From positions 13,545,676-13,609,675 of the forward strand of contig JAMKCF010000008.1 of NCBI GenBank assembly GCA_023634235.1: 64,000 nt of DNA, read 5' to 3'. Numbering within the stretch: position 1 is the first letter of the stretch; each line of letters starts with the position of its first letter. Shown in pieces: positions 18,196 through 31,029 of the stretch. The position numbers were made by a program, and so were the translations under genes. This DNA comes from Pisaster brevispinus (Eukaryota; Echinodermata; Asteroidea; Forcipulatida; Asteriidae). Under the pieces are notes generated by a model. It was not told the origin of the DNA, did not search any database, and saw only the letters and a list, made by a program, of their open reading frames with translations.

Positions 18196-19530
18196 CAGAT
18201 GCGATAACAGTATCTGTTCACATTGGATGTGCGTCAGATTTTGTTTCGCAATCATAGAGATATGTGCCAGGCCTAGGCCAAAGTATACGCACATGTTGGC
18301 ATCGGTTTTGCAAGCAAAAACAAACCAAAACTTTTTTGTTGATGTTCTTGTTTCATTGGAGAATTTGATTGAATGGTGTTTTTGTCTGGTCGTTTTCAAA
18401 CCACCACGTTAAATCCATGTAAAGAAAGTTTCCAGCAAGCACGACAAAATAGAGACCACTGTTTACACTGCATTTTCCCGTTATTTTGCTTACAAATGAT
18501 GGACACATTTCTATCTATGTCATGAATGACACCTTTAAAAGCAATACAGGGGAAAATATTTTTAATCTAGGGCAAAAACACAACTGTAATCAGCAAAACG
18601 GTATCCATTTTTAACATTTGTGTATGAGCTCCCGTATCTGTTGTCAACGTGCATGCAAAACACCGACGCCTCAGTTACGAGTCACGTGGACATACAAAGT
18701 GTTGACGTATCCGTATCTGTATCCGTAGCCTTGCGAAACCTCTCTATTTACATACACACTTCAAATTTAACCCATCCAGTAAATGACCAGATATCGGGTG
18801 TCATAAGCCAAACTACAGCCTTCATCCTTTTGCATACTTCAAGCAGTTCATCAATTATTTAGCATTACAGAATCGTTCAGAGAAAACCCATAATTAAACC
18901 CTGTTAGAGAGACCCATTCATTTCTGTATCACTACATGTATCACCCAGACATGGCTATAAAAAAACCAACGAAAAAACAATCAACTATTCTTATGTCAGT
19001 AAAAATTTCTACATAAATTATGTGAAACTGAAATTTGTTTATGTTTTATATGTTTACAATGTAAATACTCTGTTAACATTTGAGACAATGGAAAGTGTCA
19101 ATTCAGTATGACCTTTAGTCCTTTACTTTTTTACCTCTTTGGTTGAGTGGAAGTAGGCCAAATCTTGCGGAGCGTTTTTTGCAGCCCCTGTGGGCATTTT
19201 CCGCACAAGCTGCTTGCAGCAGCGATGGTCTCCGAAGGGTAAAAAACAGAAAACTATAACATTACCATTCTGTCCAATGTGCATGTTTCTGATAAACCAA
19301 AGGGTCAGATTTCCAGAAAGACAATCCTGTACCTTCCTTAAGTTGCTTACTCCCCTGTCACCACTTTGTGTTCTCATCGTAGGCAGCTTTGTATTGTCTG
19401 ACTTGCTCTTGATCAATAGTTGACTTAGCTAGTGTATGGCAAATGACGAAAACTCTTTTAGTCAACGTCATTTCATTGAAGAAATTATAACAAATGTTTT
19501 TTGTTGTTGTTTTTTTTAAACTTGAGTTAT

Positions 19531-19938
19531 AACAAGGCACCACCATCCTCAGTGAACTTCTCTCACCTTATTAAACTACAATCGCAATCTTTGATCTGCA
19601 AACAGTTCTCTTCTAACTGTCCCTGAAGCAACTTCATCCCATGGCGATCGTGCCTTTTCAGTATCTGCTTCCAAACTCTGAAACTCTTTACCGTTAAATA
19701 TCTGAGCTCCAGAATCTCTGGACATTTCAAAAGCATTCTTAAAACACAATTTGTGTTTATCCGCTTGTTTTTTGTTAGTATGCAAATCTCTCTTTAAAGT
19801 GCTCTTTATTAAATTCCCCGTATACTTTGATAATCTAAGTATGCTGTAATGTATGGTTGTTTTGAATTGTCTTTTTTCCAGTGCCTCTGAAAATGTTTGG
19901 TCACAATAGATGGCGCTATTATTATTATGATTATTACA
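19531..19938 (+). pseudogene. LINE 3' end with decayed reverse-transcriptase C-terminus
   Basis: In one frame from about 19577 the sequence reads YNRNL, stop, SANSSLLTVPEATSSHGDRA and then FSVSASKL, stop, NSLPLNI, stop, APESLDI. The GDRAFSVxAxxLWNSLP...xSLxxFKxxLK signature is the C-terminal end of ORF2 in CR1/L2/Jockey-like LINEs (family knowledge). A possible continuation upstream is NKAPP, with LSELLSPY in another frame. At least three stops and a frameshift show decay. A tail with ATGGCGCTATTATTATTATG closes it at about 19938. The 138-aa minus-strand frame here is its antisense shadow. Confidence 0.75.
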
Positions 19939-19939
19939 A

Positions 19940-22660
19940 GCGTTGTCTCCTTGAGTCCAGCAGGGCCCACTTTGGAATGGTTGTCCAATCAATAAATCCT
20001 ATAATTTCTATTTAAAAAAAACACAAAATGTAATGCCTTTTTACAGGGCTCGATCTCATAGAGAAGCTTATGGGAAGTGCATCATTTTCTTACGGAATGA
20101 GTAAATTCATTCCCATCGTCTAATTTTCTATGCACACACCATACAACCAGACTGTACAAATCACACCAAATTCGGTGGTCGTGTCTTTGTGAAATTTATG
20201 AAAATGGATTGACATTTTGCCAAGAGTTTGTATCAGACTTTATTTTGATTGCGGCAAGTGAACTGTATTAATAGTGTTTGGAAACTCCCTTCAGGAGAAT
20301 AAACGCTTCTACAACTCTTGTGTTGTATCCACATTTGTATTTGGTGCTGAGACCTGAGATTCATTGGTCACTGCAGGAGCCTCAACATTGCACAAGATCA
20401 AGAGCTGGCATCCTGCAGCAACATTTTTTGACACTCTGGAACGTGACTCTGGCATTAACCCGCGCACCTGAACTGCCGTGACCTACCCAGTAATCATGCA
20501 GTGAAGAGACCAATGGAGAGCCAGTGACATTATTGCTCAATTTTGAGGATAAGACCTGGTCTCTCACAATTGGTCAAGAGAGGAGACTTGACTCTTTTGA
20601 CTAGAGATGTCTGCGGTGGGTCCTTATCAGCAAGTGGGAGGACAGATTCACAAACATGGAAGTCGGGAGGGAAACCAAGCAAGCAGTAGTCTCCTTTACT
20701 GTTAGCAAGAAAGCGATTGACATGGTGGCGACATCTTTATGAGGATGGAGCAGTCTGCTTTCCCAGAAGACTTGTTGACTGGACCCAACACACGGAAGAC
20801 AGCAGCCGGGACAAGAAACTTCCTGGGGTTGGGGTTGGGGGGGGGGGGCACACTGGATAGAGATCTGGAGAGGCTAAATCTCAACACAAGCAGCCCCTTT
20901 ACAGGGATGGCCCTTGGAATGTTTCAGTGACTAGCCAGCAGGACCAGTTAGTTTGTCATTTCACTAGTCTGTCAGGTTTTTTTTTCACTAGTCCATATTT
21001 CATATGAAATAGTGATGCTTTCCAACACTGAACGAGCCAGCCAGACCACTTTGGAGAGAATATTGACTGGTCCTCAGGTGTTTCAACTGGCATTTGGCCA
21101 GCGGACCGCTGTCAAGGGAGAACGCTGCTTGAACAGCCTACCATCACAAGTGGAAGAGGCTTGTAATGACGGTATGCTCCGCTTGGAGCGATGCCACTTA
21201 CTGAGTGAAGTAAACAGTGGTGATTGAGTTTTCAATTGTTTTGCATGTTTTTCCTTCAAGACATTGTTTTAGACGGAACTATTTTATTGTGTGAGGATTG
21301 ATACTCGTATGAAGTTCATAAACAGTGAGCTGTTGGAGTGAAACTAATCTTTTGTTACGATAATGTTACCAGCTCTCTGCTATGTCTTCAACAGACATGA
21401 TACTCTTCCTGCTCAAACTGATTTCTGATTTTTTATTTTTTTTTTCCTTCAGAAGAATCAGAAAATTTGTACCTGCTGCTAAAAGTACCCACTGCTAATA
21501 GCCCATATGCATGTGAAGTCACGGTCCAAGCAACACCGGCAACCATCATGGCTTGCTGATTTTGAAGCAATGCGTCACACAACCATAAATCCTGGTGTAG
21601 TTACTTGTAAACTACATCATGGCATCCATGTTGGCACCATGATTTGTTAACTTTACTTGGTTTCCCAAGATGCATTGCGGTACATTTTTAAAATGACGCT
21701 TGTGCATTATGCCCTATTACAGGATTCAAATTGGCCTCGCATTGCCGAGGATGCTCAGTGGTCTAGTATTAAAGGCATCTGCAATATTGTCTCCTGAGTT
21801 GATTCATCAACAAACAAAGCTTAGTGCTTTGTGAATTATGGAGACTGGGATTTGTTTATTTATTAATTTTTATTTTGTTTCCCTTTCCGGAGAGGAAAAC
21901 AAGTCCCCGCCCATCTGTGGGAGAGTCAAGGCGATCCACCTATTGTACACCGTATGTTCTCACTGACTGCATAAGTGAAATACAGCAGCATTGTTCTGTT
22001 GAGCAATGAGACGTGCCGATGACTTACAGTTTCAGATTTGGGTCATGCCAAAGATTATCATGTATCATTTATGTTTTGATTGTTTGAGGGCTTCCTTGTC
22101 CTGCCTCGCAGACGGTCTTTCTTGAAAAATTGATGCTTAAACCGGGAAAGCTCCGAGTGCATAATCTTCCAATTCACCTTTTGTCAATTTGCCCTGATGT
22201 GTCTAGTCACAAATTTTAATTATTCAGTCTTTTTTTTTCTCTCTGTGTTTTTTTATTATTATTATTATTAATTTTTTTATCTTCTCCCCCAGCAGCAAGC
22301 ACATTATAATTTTTTTTTTACCCCTCTTGAACTGATAAGTCGGCCTTTATGTAGTTATCTACCGTGGTCTCGTCATCCTGTCTTCTCCCCTAGTAGGAAT
22401 GTCTCCTCAGTGGAGGATTGGAAACAAATTGTAAATTCAAATTCATCTGACACTTGTCTTTAATTACGGCCCCGTCTAACTTGCCTGATTTGCCTGTCTA
22501 GAAATTATGTCTGCTTGTAATTGTATCCCATTTTGATAATTTTGTTGGGGTATTAATTTTTGTAGATGCTCCAGTAGAGAGTTGTTAACTGATTGCAAGC
22601 TGTAAACATTTCTAATTAAAGTTACGAATATTATATTATTATTTCATTTCGTCGGACAAT
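19940..22660. other. Non-coding interval
   Basis: No exon chain or known repeat was recognised, apart from a G12 run near 20837 and T-rich runs near 22220-22320. The stretch 20930-21130 has several ACTAGTC and GGCATTTGGCC words that may belong to an unrecognised repeat. Confidence 0.35.
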
Positions 22661-22668
22661 CACTAAAA

Positions 22669-22906
22669 GCAGGAGACCAAGCCTTCTCCAATTCTGTGGA
22701 GTTCATTTTCAAGATAGCTGCCGAAGAGCAAACTCACTAGAATCGTTCAAGAAATTGTTGAAGACCTTCTTGTTTTTGTCATGCTATTTTTATTAAAATA
22801 AAAACACAATTTTTTGGGGGGGCCCTCCTTAGACTTTGATTTTGATCTGTGTTGCACACATCCTAACGCTTTGCAACCTCTGGAAAGGTGCTCTGTAAAT
22901 GCCAGC

Positions 22907-22938
<32 letters not shown>
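22669..22938 (+). pseudogene. Second LINE 3' end fragment
   Basis: Positions 22669-22737 read AGDQAFSNS and then degenerate. After a frameshift, ANSLESFKKLLKTFLF is read from about 22725 in a shifted frame. Together these match the ORF2 C-terminal signature GDxAFS...SLESFKKLLKTFLF. A tail with GAAAGGTGCTCTGTAAATGC and then (ATT)n to about 22938 follows. It is a different LINE copy from that at 19531, with a better preserved last helix. Confidence 0.72.
22907..22938. repeat. (ATT)n microsatellite, LINE tail
   Basis: About ten TTA/ATT units close the LINE fragment that starts at 22669. Confidence 0.9.
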
Positions 22939-22997
22939 ACTACTGTTGTTGTTTTGGTTTTGCTTGTGTTGAGTGGCAACTCATGGTCATGTTATGT

Positions 22998-23090
22998 GGT
23001 ACATAATAATCAGGTTCCGGTGTAGTCAGAGACTGGGTTCGACTCCCACCCTGGCTAGTCTAGTCGCCCCTGAGTGAGAAAACTTCAGAC
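22998..23090 (+). repeat. tRNA-like B-box fragment
   Basis: GACTGGGTTCGACTCCCACC has a full B-box consensus, but no convincing A box precedes it at the right distance. It is probably an eroded SINE head. Confidence 0.35.
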
Positions 23091-23269
23091 ACGAATGTTA
23101 TTTACTTTCTGATGGATGCAAAATAATACAAGAGGTCTGAAGATCAGTAAAATAGGGTAGGAGTCATCAGTGACCAACGGCAGTGGCTGATCGTTCTTCC
23201 TTGGTTTTGTTTAAGTTCATGTACTGACTATTAGTTTCAGTTTGCCCATCATCAAATTCATTCAAATAT

Positions 23270-23490
23270 ACGAAATATATGGGTGCATGCGAGTGCATTG
23301 TCACAGAATACAATCTTGAGGTGAAATCTGGACTGTTCCATTTTATGAGGAGAAGCCGAGTGAAATGGGAAAGCCAGATTTCACCACTGATTATATTCTG
23401 CAACAATGCCGAACGAAATGCAATGTTTGTTTTATGTAACACACACTATAGATCTTTGTCAATAAACACAAAATAGACACGGAAAATCAT
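23270..23490. repeat. Dispersed repeat family L, copy 1
   Basis: AAGCCGAGTGAAATGGGAAA, GATTTCACCACTGATTATAT and AATAAACACAAAATAGACAC match blocks at 48600-48740. ATCTGGACTG-like words around 23325 pair with CCAGATTTCACC, giving partial foldback. Confidence 0.45.
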
Positions 23491-23561
23491 TCACTGTTTT
23501 AAAGTCTGTAAAAAAACAAAACCTTCTGAACAACGTGGACAACTCCATGTAGATACCAACC

Positions 23562-23706
23562 TTGAGCAAGTTCGATCAAGGGACTATAGTTGACTATTGT
23601 CGACCATTGGGCAATTTTGCCTGGTACCCAGGATGTATTTCATGCATAGGTAACCATGGAACATTGACTAGTGGTTGACAAATGGTCGCTGCTCGAACTT
23701 GCCCTT
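23562..23706. mobile_element. Small foldback MITE
   Basis: GAGCAAGTTCGATCAAGGGA at the left pairs with GCTGCTCGAACTTGCCC at the right. The pairing extends imperfectly over about 45 bp through GACCATTGGG / AAATGGTC. Only one copy was found in the window. Confidence 0.5.
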
Positions 23707-24068
23707 TGTCTGCCTTGACATGACCTCGTTTTGTTGGGACGAAGGATTATTTTGAAACCATCGCTGTGAAGAATCGCTGCGAACTGTCCCAAGCATCTAT
23801 ATTCAGCAATATAGGACCCCTGTATTAAGCTTTGCGCCTCACACGTCGCGGCAGTAAATACATGGGAAAATAAAGTATGACATGTGACGCATGTTCCACC
23901 AATCAAACGACAAGGATTTGTGTGTGTGGTGTATATAAATATCAGTATAGTAAATGCCTTCCTGGATCCTGAAGCCATATTGTGAATAAACCAGTCAGTT
24001 TGGGTTATGAAACACTATCGCAGTATAAATAAATCACAACTTAAAAGAATTGTGCTCTGCATCTCAAT

Positions 24069-24265
24069 TGGAGGGTATACCTTCGGTAATTACTCCAAAA
24101 ATTAATGACCATAAAAAACTGACATGGTTAAGAGAACTGGAGAGGCTGTTGATATTAGAAAACATTGTTAGAAACGACCCCCTTTAAAGTACTGTAGTTT
24201 TAGAGAAGGAGGTCATTTTTCACCCCAAAATTTGAATATGAGACAGGCTTTCAAGCATAATTATT
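24069..24265. mobile_element. MITE family A, copy 3 (one half)
   Basis: It begins GGAGGGTATACCTTCGGTAA, then AATTACTCCAAAAATTAATG and ACCATAAAAA. These are the terminal blocks of the family-A right end in reverse orientation. The other half is missing. Confidence 0.6.
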
Positions 24266-24562
24266 TTGTTCTTAGCTAGTATTTGTGCCAGGAAATTAGG
24301 TCCAGATTGGTTTCAAAGAAAGCAATCCAAAGCAGGGTGGATGGGTCTGACAGAATGTACTTTAGATGGCTTGTTCCCTGATGATTTCAATATAACGCTG
24401 GCAAAGTGAGGCCTACTGAGGGCTGGGTCCGTTTGCAGACTCGTTCAGACTTGTCGCTATTTATTTAGTGACAGTGAACCACTCTCGCAAAGTATGTTAA
24501 AAGTGACAGTGCCATGTGTAATGGATTGATAAAGTAAAGTTGTTCTCTTGAAGTCAACTGTC

Positions 24563-24940
24563 TTCAAAGGGAGGGTATACCTTTGGTAGTTATTCAAAAA
24601 GTTAATAATTATAAAAACTTACTTGGTAAGAAGAACTGCAGCTGTTGATAATTTATTATTTCAGAGAGGAACAATTCCCTTGAAAGGAATGTAGTTTTAG
24701 AGAGAGGGATTCAAAAACATTTAAATCTGAGAAATGTTTCTGCCTGAAACTTTCCACAGATTGTGGATTACGGATTATTCTTCCTGTTTGGACATAACCC
24801 CCTCCAGATTTTCGGCAATGCTGCCACCTTTTGAAATGAAATTTTCACAGGATAGTTTTATTGTATACATTGTATATCATTTAAATAGGATTACAACAAT
24901 TGAATGGTTTCAAAAACCAAAGGTATACTTTGCCTTTAAG
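24563..24940. mobile_element. MITE family A, copy 4 (full length)
   Basis: Left end TCAAAGGGAGGGTATACCTT and right end AAAGGTATACTTTGCCTTTA are inverted relative to each other. The internal CTGCAGCTGTTGATA block sits near the left end. This is the reverse orientation of copy 1. At about 378 bp it is the cleanest copy for defining the family. Confidence 0.72.
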
Positions 24941-25184
24941 TTTATGATGAAAATACATTATCTGCAAGGGCTAGCCATAGATTATCTGAGAGTTGGTGCT
25001 GCATTTCGGTTAAATCGTAAATTTTGTTGTCATTAATGTACATCTCATACATGAGCCCCAAGGAAAGTCTACGGTTATCGCCTTTTTTTCTTATTGTCAA
25101 AAAGTGACAATCACACCAGTCCAATAAGTTTGGTACCTCAGCAACACATGTCTGGCAGAAGACAATCTAATAATTTATCCAATA

Positions 25185-25460
25185 GTTGATCTGGCTGGCG
25201 TAGTGGTATCTTTCCTCGCCTTCCACCTCTAGGACTCTGGTTCGAATCATGCCGGGGGCACTCTGTGGATTGGGTTCTCAGTCCCCACATGACTGCGTGG
25301 GTTTTCCCTGGAATAATTCTCTGGGATTTTCCTCCCACATTTAAAACTGAAACTTCCTTCCTTGTCTTCTCTCCATTTGGGTTCTTGGCTAGTGTAGTGA
25401 TTAAGTTCGCTTTTCTGAGAGTCCTTGGATTTACAACCAGAGTGTCATTTTCAAACTGAA
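25185..25460 (+). mobile_element. tRNA-derived SINE, third family
   Basis: The A-box-like CTGGCTGGCGTAGTGGTATC and B-box GACTCTGGTTCGAATCATGC lie about 45 nt apart. The body follows, with CTGTGGATTGGGTTCTCAGT, CGTGGGTTTTCCCTGGAATA and GGGATTTTCCTCCCACAT. The GTGGGTTTTCC...TTTTCCTCCCAC type of core is widespread in animal tRNA SINEs as I recall. Confidence 0.62.
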
Positions 25461-26639
25461 CCCAGGTTTGCAATTTTTATTTTGGAACAAGGAGCGGTTT
25501 TAATCGTGTAGTTTATGTAAGTCTCACCTCACCCTCATGCTGTTCCTTTCCCTCCACCTCAAGTCGCGACAAAAAGCAATCTTTGCCAGCGATACAGACA
25601 CATTAATCCATTTGCTCACAACCGTGTTTGTTGTAACTGAAGTACACCGTGTGCAAAAGAAATCATAGTTAAAAAAATGCAGAAAAGTTCAATGACATTC
25701 ATGACTTTTGTCAGCCAGCAAATATAATGGAGCATTCCTCTATGATGAACCATCACAGACTTCACTTTCACTTTAGGAATGCCTGATTCACGTGCACTCA
25801 ATCTAAAAAGAAGTAATTACGACAAAGAAAACCTCTTCTCTTTCAGAAATTTGCGTTAAGTTATTTCTGTTCGGCTGTTCTTCTTTGGAAGTTCACTGTC
25901 TTACTGGTCAGTCGTTTAATAGAGGTTTGGTTTCTTCCTCCCGAGAGGTATTTTCAGACATTTGAATTCAATAGAGGGCCAACTAAAGTGTCAGACTCTC
26001 TTGAAGTTGTCCGGAAGCCCTGTTGTTATATTGACACAGAGAGTCTGCTGTTGGGAGCCCACAATTTGCATCCTGAGCCAACTGCCTCGTGTAAAGGATG
26101 GGAAGGCCGAGGAGATTGCATTGTTGTGTACGTCTATAAACCAAGCTTCCCTTTCACTGTCGCAATTCACGCGAAAGAACCACACTGAAACTCTAGATCA
26201 AGGATTTCTAAATGATGACCTGTCCTGTGAGAATTGCTCATTTCTGGAAATTCTAAAGATATCATTGAATGTCTGGACATATCACAACATTCTTAGATAA
26301 TTGTATATTTGAATGCATTAGGGACATATCTTGTAGATTGGGGAAAGTGCAGATTGTGACATCTTTTGAACCTATTTAAGGAAGGTGTATAATCTATGTG
26401 ATATTTCCTCACAGAAAAAAACCCTGTGAACTTTTGAATTCAAATTTCAGCCTATCAACAAGATCCATTTGGAATTGCATATAATTTTCAGGATTCCTCA
26501 ACATTAAGAAACTGGTTGGCAGGTGTTTGACAGCCCTTCATGTAGAAAAGCTCAAGTGCAAGGCCTGATTAAGTACAGAACTGCGAGAAAATAAAACAAT
26601 TTATGAAAATACAAATGCAAATAAAAACATAAAGACAGC

Positions 26640-26860
26640 AGCTCCCTAATGCAGGCATGTGATTCATAAAGATTGTTCCTAATTTCAGGATTTTTCACTG
26701 ATCTCCCTGCACCTTCAGATTTTCCTGAAAGAGGCAAACTTGCCATCACAGAGATAAAAAGACTTGGCCCTTGTTATAACCAGACCTTCAGATCTATTTG
26801 AACTGATGTAGAGAGTCTAAACACCTGTAACATGTAACATTTCTGCATTCAGTGAGCCTT
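26640..26860. repeat. Dispersed repeat family J, copy 1
   Basis: GCAGGCATGTGATTCATAAA, TTTTCCTGAAAGAG and CACCTGTAACATGTAACATT parallel the order of blocks at 36360-36560. Confidence 0.45.
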
Positions 26861-27066
26861 GTTTCCACACCAAGAGGAAATTCTTATCCAATTTTCACAC
26901 AGTCTGATGCCAGAAATAATGTGTGTTCAAAAATGTGCACAAATATGAGTCATGGAGTGGTTGATGTCAGAAGATATATCACCATGGACTTCAATTCAAT
27001 AAACTCCCACTGTAATGTTAAAAACACACTGACAAGAACCGCAGGGCACACCTTCGTACAACTGCT

Positions 27067-27218
27067 TTAAAGCAAAACAGTTTTCTGCTAAGCCAAAAAA
27101 TAAGCAGGATACTAGTCACAGATGTTACATTTTGGTTGGTAACCCTATTCTGGTTAGCATAATTTTGTTGTGCTTAGCTGTTTTTGGTGCTCAAGCTGCT
27201 CTTTGAAATTTGGTCCAG
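27067..27218. mobile_element. Foldback MITE family G, copy 1
   Basis: TTCTGCTAAGCCAAAAAATA, GGTTGGTAACCCTATTCTGG and ATAATTTTGTTGTGCTTAGC, ending GCTCTTTGAAATTTGGTCC, are shared with the copy at 33890-34067. Confidence 0.55.
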
Positions 27219-27570
27219 ATGTGACACTCAAAAGATGTTTTGTCTTTTCCTAAAAGGTTAGACAATCTCACCCAAACTTTTTGATACAAGAAATTATTTG
27301 TTTTCCCTACAAAATATAAAAAGTCGTAACAGTTCAGCATTTTCACCTCATTCCGCTAAAAATACCACAGCTGTGTCTCTAATCATCTTGTGAAGAATTG
27401 TTTGACTGGAACCTTGCGCGCGTCCCTCCGCCAGCTTAACCCAAATCTGGGTAGCGCGTAGCGGCGATAATATTCCATACCGTGAGTCCATATCCTGTGT
27501 CAATTCTGGTTTTAACTAATGCCTGATAGGATGGAATGTCTTTTGATTCACATTTTTTTTCTTCTCGCAC

Positions 27571-27603
27571 CTCTCTCTCTCTCTCTCTCTCTCCATCTCT
27601 CTG
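27571..27603. repeat. (CT)n microsatellite
   Basis: A CT run of about 23 nt is followed by CATCTCTCTG. Similar runs occur at 30301-30317 and 32885-32906. Confidence 0.95.
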
Positions 27604-28329
27604 TTTCTTCTGCTCTTTCTTGAGCTCTGAAAAGAGGGAATGTAAAAGACGATGCAGCGCAAAGGTTTTTTCAGCCCCGCCGGGAACGGTAACCAGAGAT
27701 TGCAGTCAGATCAGTGTGCACAAATCTCCATTGTCCACGTTTTTTTTTTCTTTTTTTTTTCGGGGTGCGCGTGTGAGTGTGTTTGTGTGGTTATCAGGTT
27801 ATTGTTGGAAACGATTTTTGGGGAGGAAATATGTAATTTTGTAAGGATTTTCCTGAGGCAGAGGGACTTGTTTGTAGGGAAGGTTTAGGGTTTGAAGATT
27901 TAAGGAGGACGGTGGATAAGTGTGAGGTACACGCATGAAAGTGTTGTATAACATAACCTTGTGTGATCATTTTGGAGGTAGTATAATATGCGGGGCAGGA
28001 TTTTGAGGCGTTGGATGGTTGAGAGTGTAACTTGAGCAGGGTTGCAGAATTACCCTGAATGTACTGGTGTACTTAAAGGAGTTCTGAATGATTGGTTTTG
28101 GTTTTGTCTTCTGGGAGACTAACATTTAAGCCCTGTACCTAATGTTTTCGATGTAGCAGCATATTTGTATGCATGTTGAATGGTATTTTTTCAATCAGGT
28201 TCTGTGTTAGTATTCCTTTATTGGATCCCCTTTTTAAGAAACTGTACTTTGGCAGAAATCCTTGAGGGAACAAAAAAACAAAAAACAAAACAAAAAGAAT
28301 TAAAGAAAACGACTACTGGCCAATTTTGC

Positions 28330-28820
28330 TTGTAGATGGGTCGAACCCTAACAACTGCCCTAGAGGGTACTGCCATAGTTACAGAGTGCAGGCTGGAAAA
28401 GGAGATCTAAAGACAGTGAACTGTACATGCAGGCCTAACACATCATGTCTAGCTAGGAGCCACGAGGCTGACTCAAAGTCAATCAATTCCAACGGTAAAG
28501 AAGTCTAGGAGCAAGACTTTCCCCGCATAAACTCGGGGACAGTCCGTGCCACACTGAAACTCTCCACTCATTGCACTGTGAAAAGTTGTGTCGCCACGGT
28601 GATGCCTTGTTTATAAAGAGGCAAGATTTGTCTTTCTTTTCTGAGGAATGAGACGGAGAGTGGTCCCATTCCATGAACTGGAAATCATCGCCGGATGTAC
28701 CCACCTGCCTCTAATGGTCGGGAGCAATTACGACGGTTCCTGCCCCACAGCAATAGGGGACTGTCATGTCGTTCCTCGTATCACGGTTTCCCTCAACTGT
28801 GAAATCATCTTGTCTGTTAA
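28330..28820. promoter_or_regulatory. Complex non-repetitive island, candidate regulatory element
   Basis: About 490 bp of balanced base composition between simple-sequence flanks, for example GCCACACTGAAACTCTCCAC, TCGCCACGGTGATGCCTTGT and GGGAGCAATTACGACGGTTC. No frame is supported by splice sites or homology. Confidence 0.3.
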
Positions 28821-29309
28821 TGGCTGCCTTTCGGGAAGTTTTTTTTGGGGGGGTCTTCGTTTTTTTTGTTTCCGTTTTTTTTCTTCTAACCCCTCCATTT
28901 TAAGTCTTCTCTAAATGAGTTAAAGTTAAGATGTGGAATCCAAATTACAGTTGAAACACAAGATTGAGTTTAGAGGAAGAAAAACACTGTTTGACTAGGT
29001 TATAATGTCCCTGTGGACTAGATAGATGTCCGACATAATTTCCCTTGTTTCATTCACAAGCTTAACCATGTCTGATTCCCTAAATACAAGAGGTCGTTAA
29101 CGTACATGTGTACACATTTGTGTAGAACATGGCTTTGCCTATGCACAGTAAAAATAAATGTACTCGTGCTTGTCCTGTAAGTGCACCCATTCCACTTTGA
29201 ATTAATATGCCAATAATTAAACCCTTTTTTTTTTTTTAATGGATCTTTGAATAGTTTGCCAGAACTTGCAACTTTTAATTCACAGGTTGATTCTGAGACT
29301 TGTGCATTA

Positions 29310-29440
29310 ATAATAATAATAATAAGTTTTGATATACATTAGCACTTTCTACAGGCGTCTCAAAGCGCTTTTCGTTATTCATTTCCAGACAGGTTTTTTG
29401 AAGCCATTGATTTATAAAACAAAATTTGTAAAGCGCCATC
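29310..29440 (-). repeat. SINE/LINE tail fragment
   Basis: An AAT microsatellite is followed by CATTAGCACTTTCTACAGGC and GTCTCAAAGCGCTTTTCG. This is the minus-strand tail block also seen at 7917 and 48846. No tRNA head is present. Confidence 0.5.
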
Positions 29441-30179
29441 TATCTATGACCAGACATATTCCGAGGCACTGGAAAAAAAGAAAAAAATTAAGAAAAGTAA
29501 ACATTACAAGATATTTGGATTATCAAAGTGTGCAGGGGATGTAATCAAGAGCACATTAAAGAGAAACTTTCACACCAGCAGCATAACAACAACAAAAACA
29601 AGTGGATAAACACAAATATGGAGTCAGTCACAAGCAATGCCGAACAAATGTGTTCTGAGCAGGCTTTTGGCAAACAATGTCTCCCCATTACAAGGTGTGA
29701 CTGGCATGATATTCTGGGTACTTTAGTCTGATTTCCGAATTTTTTTTGTCCTTGGGAAAAATCAGCAGAAAAATTGTGATTTGGTAGCCTGAAATGTCTA
29801 TTAAAGCCAACACCGCGTGGGGTCGGCCCTTGTACTTGATAAAATATTCCTGTTTTTTCCAAGGACCAACTATCATGCCTAGTGCTATACGCAATTTGTA
29901 TCGGTGTAAATTGTGTCCGGTAATGGGGGGTCTGTGTAGGGGTCACCCTGCTCAATGCCATCGATTATTGTATCATCAGTAAATACCTTACTATTGGGGT
30001 ATGAAAACATTGCTCTGCTGGTCATATCACAGGGGGATTGTATTACAATCAGAGCTTCAGCGGTTTCTTCATCTGTCATTGATGGTTGGTTAAAAATGGA
30101 CTGAAATGCCAGAATGAATACGAGTGGTAGAGCTGGTGTGTAAACCTTCCAAGAGTTTTGATCACCGACTCTTGTCGTT

Positions 30180-30800
30180 CTACTTTTGCTTTTCCTTGTC
30201 CAGCCTTTCACCTTCATTTGTCCACCCACATCCTATCACTTCCCTTTTCGTTTGTATTAACAACCTCTAACTGCCTTTTTCTCACCTTACCTCCCCAAGT
30301 CTCTCTCTCTCTCTCTCCCCCTCTCTCAATTGGCTGTTCACTCCCTGCATAGTGAGTGGTTTGCCTGGCAGATGAAACTGGTCCACTGGAACCATCGTGT
30401 CTTCATCAAAATGCATAATTTGCTTACACTGCACACAAAGACGTTTGCTCTACGGAGCTGTGGAGTACGAAGCCAATTTCTTCCTACTTTATAATGCATG
30501 TCAGTTCACATAAATCTCGCCTCTCCACACAATCCTTACTTTCATTCATCCTATCGACTGCTCTTGTCATTATCCCACCCCACCTCCCCTCCCCTGAGGC
30601 TCCAGAAGGGGGATCTGTATCCCACCCTACGCTCCTCCGTTGTCAAATCTTGTTTTCCAGCCATCCCCTCCCTCCCGCCGTCTCTACTCCCCTCCAGTCT
30701 CCCATTACCAGCCAGACATGCACCACAGCATCCATTCAAATCCTCCCAAGCAAGGAGGGGGGGGGGGGGAAACCTAGCATCCCCATTTTCCTATCCAAAT
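30180..30800 (+). other. Pyrimidine-rich block 1
   Basis: Most of this stretch is C/T-rich on the + strand, with CT runs, CCCACCCCACCTCCCCTCCC-like runs and a final purine-rich G/A run. Open frames across it are compositional. Confidence 0.7.
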
Positions 30801-31029
30801 AAAAAAAAAAAAAAGAAGTTATTTTCTCCCCGGTCCTCAGTTTGATATTTCACATTAACAGTGTTACAGTACGTTGTCAGCCCAGGGTGACACAGACAGC
30901 ACATTTTTTGTGTCTCCAAAGTCATTAGCGCTTCTTTTTCCCTGTTTTGTGTGTCTCTGTGTGTGTAACTTTTTCTGATTCTTCCTCTGCGCCCCTAAGG
31001 ATACCCCATCCCCCCTTCACGTTGAGTAC

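Noticed and set aside
19576..19992. 138-codon minus-strand frame
   Set aside because: It is the antisense of a LINE ORF2 end readable on the + strand.
30498..30845. 115-codon and 102-codon + strand frames
   Set aside because: Both lie in pyrimidine-rich, low-complexity sequence and end in a poly-A run.
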